Part shown: positions 1 to 10,388 of the stretch, one piece after another
How the letters are laid out: each line of letters starts with the position of its first letter
Position numbering within the stretch: the stretch's first letter is position 1
Source: Coniella vitis
Lineage: Eukaryota > Ascomycota > Sordariomycetes > Diaporthales > Schizoparmaceae
DNA length: 64,000 nucleotides
Direction: 5' to 3'
Assembly: GCA_011317545.1 (NCBI GenBank)
Contig: WUJK01000009.1
Location: forward strand, 124,001 to 188,000
Notes under the pieces: model-generated
Told to the model about the DNA's origin: nothing
Databases searched by the model: none
Seen by the model: only the letters and a program-made list of their open reading frames with translations
Made by a program: the position numbers and the translations under genes

Positions 1-1691
1 AAGTTTCATTCGAGTGAGATCCTATCCGGGTTATAGAAGCCATTGTGATTTCGTCATGAAAGCGAGTAAAGTCACCCACGCGATATCATGATCCTATGAG
101 AAAGATCTGGGTCAGACGATCGCCGTGATTGACAGTAAAAAAATCAACCAATCGGATGATGGGAAGAAAAGGATAAATGACAGCCAAGGACTATGAACAG
201 AACAGATCAATGTACAGCGTCACGCAGCCTTGTTCTCCTTTACTTCTCCTTCCTGTGTTTGGCATATGAGGACAAGCATTAAGCATGAGATGATTTTCTA
301 ACAGGAACTTCCTCAAAACATCACACAGTCAGACTCAAGTTCGATCATCTCGCAACAATTAAAACCGAGTAGTCCTATCAAACACAAGATAATTCACAAA
401 AGAAAGATATAGAAAAAGAAAAAAGTAAGGAAGGAAGAAAACAAGCCACACGCCCCTCCACAGAACAAAACAATCCACGTGAACCAACCTAAACGCCCGT
501 CACCGAATCCTTCAAGCCTTCAGAGCGGTATGTTTCGATATTCCAAGGCGCTATACCAAAGCAACTCATTATTTGTACAAAGTCGACCTGAAATGACCAA
601 GGCACAGACTGAACAGGGGGGCACACACACACACTCTCTCTCTCCAACACCCCCCTCCTCTTCCCATAGTTCATAACCCATCAACCAATGGCCCCGTTCT
701 TCAATACTATGATCCCTGGTCAGGTGCATATATGAGCTGCGAATAGCACTGCTTCTTGGGCTATTGCAAGCTAAACAGTCTTGTCATGGAAGCTTGGCGT
801 TCTTGTCCCTGCAGCAGCCAAAATGGGCAAATGACATTCCCACAGACACAGACAAATGGCATCAAGTCGGTCTACGGCCTCTAAAGTACATACATAACGT
901 GTATCGGAGACAGTTTCCTCGAGTAGTGTGATATAGCTTTGATGAAAAAGAACTTCACCATCGCGTCTTACAGAATGGCAAACTTGGCGTATTAGGTGTC
1001 ATGAAGAAAATTCAATATAAAATGTTAGAGTTGTTTAATCGACTTGGTCGAATGAGACGAGACCCTTTATACAGCCTATAGAATTCAAAGCAGAAGCGAG
1101 GATGAAAATAATGAGTGGGTAGGGTGACAGTGGTTGCTGATTAGGAATGCTTACAATTCGATCACGTTTGCACAGCGCGATGCACGCCAAGATGGGGTGT
1201 GATATTAAACCTGACGAACTGGCTTCTATACTAATCCTTTGTTCTTCGGCAAATAAAACCATACTGGCAATCCCAAGTGCTCCTTTAATCTTATCACTTG
1301 TGACTTGATCTTTAGTTATTCAACATTAGTTTATACAAGTATAAGGGGTATCTGCTGCCCGCTTCCGGTCCGAACCCCCAATTATATACACCAAAACTGA
1401 CAATAGTAAGTAGTAGCAGTACCTAGCCTAGGTTTTTAGCATATACTGTGTATATGGCATATCTTATTAACAGCCGACAATATCTTCCTGAAGGTAGCAG
1501 CGAAGCCTCGATCCAAGAAATTGCGGGCCCTTTCTCCTTCCTTCTGTTAAACCAAATATAGAGATCGTGGTAATGATGATGGTGATGGTAATTATGATGG
1601 AAGCTTATTGGCATGAAATTTTGCTTCAATGCTTGGTCAACTTTTCCTCTTTTCACAGCCTTTTCCCCCCTTCTTTTCTGGTTAAGGGATA
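1..1691. other. Intergenic region, no gene supported
   Basis: I see no convincing coding region on either strand. The only open frames are short, low-complexity and without family resemblance. The stretch holds a CA/CT-rich microsatellite near 628-650 and an ATG/GTA-rich simple repeat near 1570-1600. The right end should contain the 3' UTR of the minus-strand hydrolase that stops at 1692. Base composition is ordinary and shows no RIP signature. Confidence 0.6.
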
Positions 1692-4628
1692 TCATCGCGT
1701 GTCAGCCCTTTTGTTCTGCCCCGTTGCTTTATTCCAGTCCTCCCACTCTTTGCTAATCTCCATCAGCACCGTCCCCATGACCATCGCGCTGGCCATGAGC
1801 CCGTGTCCTTCGCCCTCGAGCACACGCACCTCGCATCGCCGCATCATCTTACCCAACCACTTGACATTTTCCACAGGCACTCGCGTGTCCCTGCTGCCAT
1901 GGTGGATAATGACGGGGCGTGTGATGTCGACGTAACGGAAACCAATCGTATGCCGCCGCTCCAGGCACACGAGCAGGTCCACCGCCGGATTCGCGCCAGT
2001 GGTTGCCAGCTCCCAAATGGCTTGGGTGAGACGGATATCATAATTCTCCTGGCGCTCCTTTTCGGCAAGTTCAGCGGCTGCCAGCATGGCGGCATCATCA
2101 TGGCTGCCCGAGGCTGAGCCAGAGCCGTTGCCCCAGTGCGCGGCAGAGACGGGCGATATGGGGCTGGCGCCTTCAGGACGGATTCGGTCCATTTCTTCTG
2201 TCGCTACCATTCCACGCGTCAATGTTGGCATGTCCGGTGGGATTCTGCTCTGATCAGTGCAAGCATGTGTGTCCTTCTCCGGTGCAGGGGCAGAAGCGCG
2301 GTCAATACTAGTTTTTGAAGTGTCCTTGCTACTCGGCTTGCGCTTGGTACGTTTCTGCTTGGGTAGGCTGCTGGTAAGGCTGCTGCTTGTGGCGCTCATG
2401 AAACTCGAGTTGGCGGCCTTGAGAATGGGTGTGGGTAAAGCACGTAATATCTTTTGTGACGTAGGGATCGCATTTGAAGGCGGCAGGGGAGACTGAGATG
2501 AGGCGCCAAAGACGGACATTTGCGATGGAGGGATCCAGGGCGCCAAGAGGTGAATCCTGCCTCTTATGTGTTGAGGCATTCGAAGCGCTGTCGCAAGCGC
2601 GTAGATGGCACCAGCAGAATGGGCGAGGATGGAGAATTTTGTGATTTTGAGGGCTTGACAAATCGCATATACATCATCTGAAACTTACGATTAGCTGAGA
2701 AGAAAGAGGATAGAGCAACGCAGAAGGGTGCAAAAAAGCTATGCTTACCGGGCCAGCTGAGAGGCGTTGCAGTGCCAACTGCATACGCCTCGCTGTCGCC
2801 CACGCCTGGACGATCAGGCGTGATCAGGCGCAATTTGAGCGTCAATGCAAGCTCGTCGTAGAATGCGGTTATATATCTCGTCAAACCCATACCAACACAA
2901 CAAAACACGGCGCTTCCATCTGGGTCGCCGACTTCGCTGAAACTGATGGCTCTACCAGTCTGTGGGTGGTGGATCGTTTGGCTCAGCCGCGGGGAGCGCA
3001 TATACGCTTCGACAGCGTCATCTATACTATCTGCTGACTGCGGCCGTTCGTATGCGACACTGAGCGTGGGCGTGTCCACCCGAGGATGCTCCTCAGCACG
3101 GGGCGCGAGTGTCCCTGAAAGTCGCTTCATTCTCGAGCTGCTTCGTTTGACCTTCAGATCTGGTGTACTGTGACCAGACCGTCGTCGACTGTTCCTGTCC
3201 CGGCTAAACTCGCGATCCCGACTCTTGCCTTGTGCGATGTTCGGGGAAGGAGCGCCATCGTCAATTTCGGCTTCTGTATCGGTCACGTAATGATCAATGT
3301 AGTGGTTGGCCTTGCTAGTAGTAGCCCATGATGGACCAAGCAGGCCATCTCCTGTCCGGTTGTTCATACTGCTTCTATTGGGTCTCACGCCCTTTGCGTC
3401 TCCAGACGAGCTGCGCCCGTTCGCCGTAGGCTCGTTGCCATCCGTCATGGCGGCACTAATACCAAAATAATCTTCCTCAGGAATGGCCCCGTGTGTGCTA
3501 TCGCGTCTAGATGTGCGACTTAATCGGACAGATGATCGCTTGCCAGTCTTGCGCAGGCTCGACTCTCGATGTGGAACGACGCGCGGCGACATGGCGCTGT
3601 CTGAGCTTGCGCCGTGGTTGGCATAGACGTCTTCCAACAAGGAGGGTTCTTCGGTGATTGGCACCTCTCCCAAAGACATGTCGAGCCTTGGAGATGTTGC
3701 GCCACGGGCCATTGCACTTGCGGCCAGGCAGCTACTAGCCCCACTGCCTCCAGTGCTGTCCATGGCTCCGCGCTTGCGTTCCTCACTGTCTTGCAGGCGC
3801 TCTTTTGACGTCGTGTACATCAGTTGGGTATGTGAGCGTCCCGCCTGCTCCTTTCTGCCCCAAGTCTCGGTCGACACCTGCCTTCTCACCTCGAGCGGGG
3901 AGGTTGTCGGTGAGCGACCACGTTCGACAGAGATATTTCCCAAGCTGGGCAAATCAGCATCCTTGGAGGCAGAAGAGCCTCGAGAGGAGGGTCGTGAGGT
4001 GGTTTTGCTGCTCAGAAAGCTGCGTAGACCGCCGCTGTCTCGAAAGGAGGGCGATTTGGGGGCAGTCAAAGGGGAGAAGCCACTTGGGGGCTTGGCAGTC
4101 TTGACAATAGGCGATGCGGCAGCCAGGTCGTCGACATCAGCAACGCCGCTGTTGAGATCGGAAGAGGAGGGATTGGCAAAGGCGCCGTAGTCGACGCCGA
4201 AGGAGCCGTTGCGACGAGGAGCAGGCGCGTTGCCAGGCGGCGACTTGGGCGAAGTGTGGAGTTCGTCGAGAGGCACTTCGAAATGATCGGCAGCAGGGCG
4301 CGAAATGACGGACAGGCTGGTGATGAGGGAGGAGATGACCTCGGGCGACGCGGGCGCGACCGAGTCGCTGAAAGTCAAAGGGCGCGGCGTCGTTAGACTG
4401 TACTCGCTGGCTGCAGTGTCTGCGGACAGTGGTGATCAGAATGTCAGAGTGAATGGCAAAAATACAGATGCGAACACGGGAAGGGTGTCCGGAGATTGGG
4501 ATGCTGCGATGCAACATACCGAGGCGAGGCAGGTCGTCCCAGTGGCCGTGAGCGTGCGAGCGAGCGCGAGCGTGTTGGATTGGGGCATGGCGGCCATGCC
4601 GGGCTATCGGAGGCGGCACGGCGTCCAT
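1692..4628 (-). CDS. Alpha/beta hydrolase with long disordered N-terminal region (3 exons)
   Basis: Exons 4628-4520, 4419-2749 and 2677-1692 join in frame with GT..AG introns (donors gtatgt and gtaagc) to give 921 residues. About the first 480 residues are Ser/Arg/Pro-rich and look disordered, with many possible phosphosites. The hydrolase fold follows. The nucleophile elbow is AHSAG with Ser at about 614, preceded by a conserved RPGVGDSE stretch. The acid is the Asp in HGSRDTRVP (about 857) and the base the His in GEGHGLM (about 885), so the Ser-Asp-His triad is complete. A roughly 110-residue low-complexity insert lies between the elbow and the acid. The first Gly of the usual GXSXG is Ala. 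The substrate is unknown; such proteins are widespread in ascomycetes and usually uncharacterised. The start is the ATG at 4628, which splices smoothly into exon 2. The fold call is firm, the function open. Confidence 0.85.
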
Positions 4629-6849
4629 GGTGTCTGAGCCAAGCCAGCAGGCCAGGAAAAGAAACTATAAACAAAGCGAAGGGCTAAAAGAAGGGCCAAC
4701 GGCTAAGCAAACCCAAGGCCAGCCACCCGAGATTGAAACGCGGACGAGCGAGGTTTGCAAGCGGGCTAACGATGGACAGGAGCGCTTTAAGACGGTACCA
4801 TTGTAGCGCTGCGATAGTGCCAGATAGCGCAGGCGGTAGCGGTAGCGGTAGTGGCAGTGGCCGCAAAACGGTACCTGTCAGCGCCTCTTGGACGCTCTGC
4901 AGCTGCTGGGGGATGGGATGCGACACAATGCCGGCTGCTGTGCACGAGCAATCGAGGCAGGAAGGACTCTCTCAACTGTCAACGATGGCAGGAGCCAGGG
5001 GAGCAATCTGCGGTGCGCTGAATGCAGGTTGGCGAGGAAGGAGTAACGGTGGGTGTGGAGGTGGGAAAAGGGTTAGCTCGAGATGCAGTAATATGCTGTG
5101 TACCGGGTGAAAAGGGCGAGCAGGACAGGGATCGTTGGGTGGGTGGGCTACTGTAATTCCAGGGGTCCAAATGCAGCCCGAGCCACTCCAACAAATCCGA
5201 TTCGGTTCGTAAAGAGTGTTTCGCTGCTCTTCTTTTAACATGTAAGCACTCTGTTTGTCCTGTTCTTGATTGGAGGCTTGAGAGAATGAAGATACACACC
5301 GACAAACCTGTTGACAAAGCAGGAGACAGGTCAACACGCTCCCTGGTATCTCCTTGCTTGGGGTCACACAATCGCGCTCTTCTTGTGTCACGCCCTCGTC
5401 GTCGCCGCCACCGTCGTTTGCGTGTCCTTTCCAAGCGCGAAGCCCTACGTCAAAATAAAGTTTTGGATGGTCGAATCCTGTTTGCTGTGCTCACCAACCC
5501 GGGAGATATGCACAGTCTCAACCCTCGTTTCTGTGTATCTCAGGTACGCAAGGCTTCGTAAGAGCATCGATGCTGCTGTGGTGGGATGTTGCGAGAGGTT
5601 TCTGTTCGAAACGGTGGAAGCCGTGGCTGGCTGGCAACAAAAAAAAGAAGAAGAAGAAGAAAATCTACTATTGTAGCAGAGAGATAAAAAAAAAACGAGA
5701 GAACCAAGCTGGTCTGAAAAGGGAAGCCAAGGTGCATACATCGTACGTACTATGTAGTAGTGCAAGACAGAGGTTCATGCTGGGGCAAGTGGGTACTCGG
5801 ACGGCATGGAGCAATGCCGATCATATTTGTCGCCGACGGGAAGATCCATTCTCATCCACTCAATGCCAGACAACCTCGGCGGGGGGGAAAACATCGACAC
5901 GCTTGTAGCAGGATATCGCGGCTGTCGTAGGGGCCACCATGGCAATTTGGGCATGATGGTAGGGCTGAAGGTCTTCTTCATCAAGCGTTGTGGGCCCTGA
6001 TTGGATACTGGAATGATCATTCTCAACGAAACAGCCCATTGTCCCCCGGAAATTGCATGATTTCCTGAAGGCCAGGTGCGGTGTTATAACCCCGTCCGAG
6101 CCCGCTCTTGGTTTGAATTTACATATTGCAATTCTTTCTTGAAAGGAAAAAAAGAAGAGCATCATTGCAAAGCGAGCAAGCAAACAATCGAAGTCACGAT
6201 TGTATTGGGCGAACTGGCCGGTTTCAGTCTTTCCTTTCGAGCACGTACCCCTGGTATGCATGTACTCAAGTACTTGCAAGAGTTGGCCGGGTCGAACCGC
6301 CCAGAGTTGCAAAGTAACAGTACATAGTAGCGCCCGAGCCACGTTGCTGGGAGGCCTAGCATTTCCCCGATTGGCGCCGACAGGGGCCCTCGTAGGCCTA
6401 CATAATCATAGTAGTACCTACATAGAGAGGACATAGCAGGCACTTAAGAAGCGCCCCACCTTCTGCTACAATGCTACTATGATACATACTTCTAGTAGGA
6501 TTCTGCTTGGCTTCTGCCAGGGGCAACCTGGAGCGCCTCTTACAGCGCGCAACTGCCAGGCCCTGTCAAAAGGGCCTCGACGTCATCGCTCAAACAATCA
6601 CGGTGGGCTTGTCGTCGCATCCAGACGCACAACTCGTCCTCCTTCTGAACTATACTCCTTTGCACACACATTTCCCTCATGGCTGACGACACGAGCAATG
6701 GCAACACCAACGGAACGCGATTGAAACAGTTTCCATCTCGAACATCTGGTGCCAAATGCTAGGAACCCAACATCCACCACGTCGCCAATAGATCAATCCT
6801 TCTTTTGAGACGACACCCTTTGCGCCATCACGACCAACAAGCACCCAAC
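4629..6849. other. 2.2 kb divergent intergenic region
   Basis: The region separates the divergently transcribed hydrolase (-) and hydroxylase-family gene (+), so it should contain both promoters and 5' UTRs. Short frames on both strands lack family resemblance or plausible splice continuations. A GGTAGC-type simple repeat lies at about 4828-4860, an AAG-rich tract at about 5640-5670 and a short poly-A at about 5688. I found no RNA gene or transposon remnant. Confidence 0.5.
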
Positions 6850-7986
6850 ATGCTCGACGTACTCCTCTCTCTGCCCATATTCTCCTTCTTCTTTTCTTCA
6901 ACAACCTCTCTTTCGACATCGCTCAACCTGCTCTTCTTCTACGTCACCTGGTCCAGCCTCGTCTTTGCCCATAAGCCACTCAAGATTCAAGTCTACGGCA
7001 CACTCGCCATCCGCGTCTTGGCCTTCCTCGTCCCGTCACTGCTCTTTCTCCTCTTCGACACCCTGCTGCCCAGTCTCGCAGTCAACATCAAGCATGGCGG
7101 TAGCAGCGCCCTTCCGCCGCGCAATCTTTCTATTCTCACCAAAACACTCCTCCTAGCCGTCATCAACATCCTCTTCGCAACCGCCCTCGAAGCCGGCGCC
7201 AGCTTCTGCCTTGCCCACCTCGCCACGGTCGCCAAAGCAACAACTACAGACCCGTTCATCACATCGACTACCCTCCCGCTCCCCTTTGCTATTGTCAAGC
7301 AGCTCGGTCTCCTCTACCTCTCACGCGAAGTCCTCACATACTATATCCACCGCGGAATCCTCCATTCAAACCCACCCAATTGGATGCGCCGCCTCTCCTT
7401 GCGTTCCGCCTCTTCTTCTTCTTCTTCTTCTTCCTTTGGTTCTCGCACAACAAAAAAGGCAACAAGCCGCATTGCCCGTCAACACGCCACCTTTGCCCAC
7501 CATCGCTCCGCACCACCCTACGCCCTCCTCGCCGCAGCAGACCACCCTCTACCATTTCTCCTTCTACGCAGCGCACCCACGTTTCTCCCTGCCGCACTAC
7601 TCATTCACCCACACCTCCTTGTCTACTTTCTCTTTCTGCTGCTGACCACCTTTGAGGACACCATGGCACTAAGCGGTTACACCATTGTCCCGGGTATCAT
7701 TATGGGCGGCATTACGCGGCGCACCGCGGCGCACTATGCTGTTGGGCACCGTGGGAGTGGGAGTAGAAATTATGGACCTTGGGGCTTATTGGACTGGATG
7801 GGCGGCACGGGATTGGGCGAGAGTGGAGCTGGTCTAAAAGAGGATGTGCGGGATGAGGCAGCCAAGCACCGCGTGAGGGGCAAGAGTTCGAGGAAGGCTG
7901 TCGACGTTAGTGGTGCGGTTAAAGATGGGATGGAGGGAATGCGAATGGGTAAGGGAAAAAGTAAAAACCGGGGCGTTGGTGGGTGA
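6850..7986 (+). CDS. Fatty acid hydroxylase / sterol desaturase superfamily membrane protein
   Basis: A single exon of 378 residues from the ATG at 6850; an in-frame ATG at 6805 would add 15 uncharacteristic Arg/His-rich residues, so I prefer the inner one. Hydrophobic segments lie near residues 5-50, 50-77, 95-125 and 240-275. Histidine boxes typical of the di-iron superfamily are visible: HRGILH at about 167-172, then HATFAHH, then HYAVGH near residue 300 followed by NYG. The family oxidises lipids in the ER membrane (C4/C5 sterol oxidation, sphingoid or fatty-acid hydroxylation); which substrate applies here cannot be told. A Ser-repeat (about nine Ser from TCT/TTC repeats) interrupts the loop between the first two boxes. 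The C-terminal 60 residues are Gly/Lys-rich and basic. The family assignment is moderately sure, the reaction unknown. Confidence 0.75.
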   Translation: MLDVLLSLPIFSFFFSSTTSLSTSLNLLFFYVTWSSLVFAHKPLKIQVYGTLAIRVLAFLVPSLLFLLFDTLLPSLAVNIKHGGSSALPPRNLSILTKTLLLAVINILFATALEAGASFCLAHLATVAKATTTDPFITSTTLPLPFAIVKQLGLLYLSREVLTYYIHRGILHSNPPNWMRRLSLRSASSSSSSSSFGSRTTKKATSRIARQHATFAHHRSAPPYALLAAADHPLPFLLLRSAPTFLPAALLIHPHLLVYFLFLLLTTFEDTMALSGYTIVPGIIMGGITRRTAAHYAVGHRGSGSRNYGPWGLLDWMGGTGLGESGAGLKEDVRDEAAKHRVRGKSSRKAVDVSGAVKDGMEGMRMGKGKSKNRGVGG

Positions 7987-8593
7987 ATGATTGGAAGTAT
8001 TTTCCTTCATCTTTGAGAGGGTTACTCTAGTTGCAAACGCTCGACGATGGGTATGATGATAAGATTCAATGAAATAATGATTATGGTTTATCTACGCATG
8101 GTATCGTTCAAAGGAGTCAGAACCCGCTGTCAAGGATTCAAAGCGACCATGTGTACTACAAATAAGGAGTACTTCTTTTGTCCTCGTAGTGCAATGGTAA
8201 TAGCTTTCTACTTTACACACGCCCATCTCCACGATCCCAGCTGATCACGCCTCCACAAATCAGAAAGGCGCGTAATGTCCACCACGAAGTTGGGCCAGCG
8301 TCGTCCTCTCTGAGCAGTTTGAACCGCGATGGACCTCAATGTGCATTTTTGCCCTCTACTTCCCTCGCCAACCGCTTGATGAGCTCATCACCCTTGAATA
8401 CCCATTGAATTGACTTCGCCATTGTGCCATTATGCCATCCGGTCGCTTATCATATGAGCAGAAGCCCTCTTTCATGGTTGTCCTGGCGTTTTCTGGCTTG
8501 ATTTGCGGAATGATTTGCGGTGATTTGCTGCAAATATGTCCGATGATTAACGCGCCATTGGAGAGCTTATTGAAATTTTGTGGAAGCTCCAAT
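7987..8593. other. Intergenic region between convergent genes
   Basis: About 600 bases between the 3' end of the hydroxylase-family gene and the 3' end of the hypothetical minus-strand gene. An alternative minus-strand frame continues open to 8356, so the true end of the neighbouring gene could lie there. A tRNA A-box-like string near 8188 has no matching B box. Confidence 0.4.
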
Positions 8594-9796
8594 CTATTTC
8601 GACAGAGCCATACGAGCTCCTTGCAATTGGCAGAGTACCAAAGCGACTTCCTTCTCACCCCTTTCACTCCGGGTTTGGGCACCTGAATGGAGATGATCCA
8701 AGTTTCGGCTTTGGGCATCGCGTCTGGCAGCCCAAGCACGATACAACTCTGCCGTAGCCTCTTCCGGCATCCAATAAGACGCATACGTGCGGAAATGGTT
8801 GAAGTCGCCTCCTGGAAATGAGTTCAGACACTCCAGATCAACCGAGCCATCGGCTTTGATCAGAGGTCTGGCTCGTCTTGATTCAGAGTTGCACGATCCT
8901 TGTACAACACAGTGTGCCCGCTAAGAGCTGGACCAGGAGAGTCATTTTGTCGCCTGGAAAGGTTGCAACTTCATTGGGTGGTCTTTCTTGTGATCTGAAA
9001 ACGTATCTATATCCGTTGGAAGGGACTTGCGCGCCTTCTTGTGCCTTGGACTGCCACCTTCTCCACGCAGCCTCATAGCCATGTTATGTAGCGCGAGCTT
9101 AATTTTTAACGCGATAGTGTTGTATCTCGACTTGATGGTGTCTCGAAGCTCGGATTTGAGCGTCTCAATTTCGGACACGCTAATGGAAAGGGGTCCAGAA
9201 TGGCATTCTTGAAACTCCTTGTTGAGTCCGATCATCTATAGTTACATACCATTAGTCATTGCGACCAAAGCTTCCTGCTTTTCTTTGAAATAACGAAGAA
9301 AAAGAAGAAAAAAAAAAAAGAAAACTCTTGTGCGGAAATTAGACAAGCTGGTTCTTTACTTACATTCATAAAGTTGGTAAGTATATAACAAGTTCTCTTG
9401 GACTCTGTTCTCAAATTTGACCTTCCGCGTGTTCCAGGAAAGAGTAAGTGTAATTTTGAGGGCGGGGGTCCCAATTCTGGTTGATAGACACGGCGCAAGT
9501 ATGGGTGAGTCCCATGAGCGCTAGTCCAGCGATGCTGTCTTTCTCGGTAAGCAAGTTGAAGTGGGAATCAGTGGATGATGGGTTGTAATGGCCTCTTTGA
9601 ATTTTATAGAGGCAGCTGATGAGCTCGAGAAGCTGGAAAAACAGCTCTGATCGCTACAAGAGAGACGGAACAGCTGGGAGCTGACTCCTCTCTTCCCATC
9701 AGAGGGTTTGCTCTTGTACATACCCACCTCTTCCAGGAGGCGCGTTTCATTTGCAGTGAATTGTTCTTCGACGGGGTGAAAGTTCGGGGACGGCAT
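8594..9796 (-). CDS. Hypothetical multi-exon protein, structure only partly resolved
   Basis: The ATG at 9796 opens 23 codons (MPSPNFHPVEEQ...) and splices at a GTGGGT donor over a 74-nt intron to 9653. That exon encodes a helical stretch beginning RSELFFQLLELISCLYK. A further 70-nt intron (9491-9422) keeps the frame, leading to KFENRVQENLLYTYQLYE. Downstream blocks at about 9235-8945 (SEIETLKSELRDTIKSRY, coiled-coil-like) and at about 8870-8594 (ending ...QGARMALSK, stop at 8594) are clearly protein-like. I could not find canonical junctions that join all the blocks, particularly around 9280 and 8940. I recognise no family. It may be a real, poorly conserved gene with unusual introns or one that is decaying. 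Confidence 0.4.
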
Positions 9797-10388
9797 TGTG
9801 ATGCTGAGCAAAGAACATAGTGGGTTTGAGAAACTGGAAAACTGTTGGTGTCGTGTAGGGGTGTTGTTATGGATCGCAATGGAAGAAGGAAGAGGGATCA
9901 AGAAAGAAACAAAAGAGGATTTTTGAATATCGACAGCTTTTCAGGAACAGCCAAGCCAGTCACTCGTACTGCTTGTAACTGTGACTCACGGCGATTGTTC
10001 ACTGCTTTGTGGGCCGCAACTCGTGCCGGAAGGAGCTTATTGACACCCCCTTCCTACCCATAGTTCGCCCTGCTAAACAAACAATACTTGTGCTTTTCGT
10101 ATTTGGGCAGAAAGACGGATCATGTAGCTGTGTAACCCATTCAGGTAGCGTACAAGACTCACGTGGTCCCTTGACAGTCAGCAGAGCGGCTGTGGATTTG
10201 AGTATTGGTGTATACATCCAAGTAGCGTATATTGATCTATGTACATAAATATCACTCTCTTTCTGTTCTCTATGCAACTCCTGCCTAACCTAGATATATG
10301 TTCTTTCTTTCTGATGGTCCTGCTTCTATATGCGCGATACCGACAGCAGCAGAAAAAGCAAACAACAACGATACCAAACAAACGCCCC
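9797..10388. other. Intergenic region
   Basis: About 590 bases upstream of the hypothetical gene and downstream of IML2, both on the minus strand. Only short frames without resemblance are present. It should hold the IML2 3' UTR and the promoter of the hypothetical gene. Confidence 0.4.

Noticed and set aside
1325..1395. B-box-like string ggtccgaaccc near 1367
   Set aside because: The T-stem does not pair properly and no convincing A box or acceptor stem is present.
8183..8260. tRNA-like A box (tagtgcaatgg) near 8188
   Set aside because: No B box (ggttcgantcc) follows at a suitable distance and no acceptor stem can be formed.
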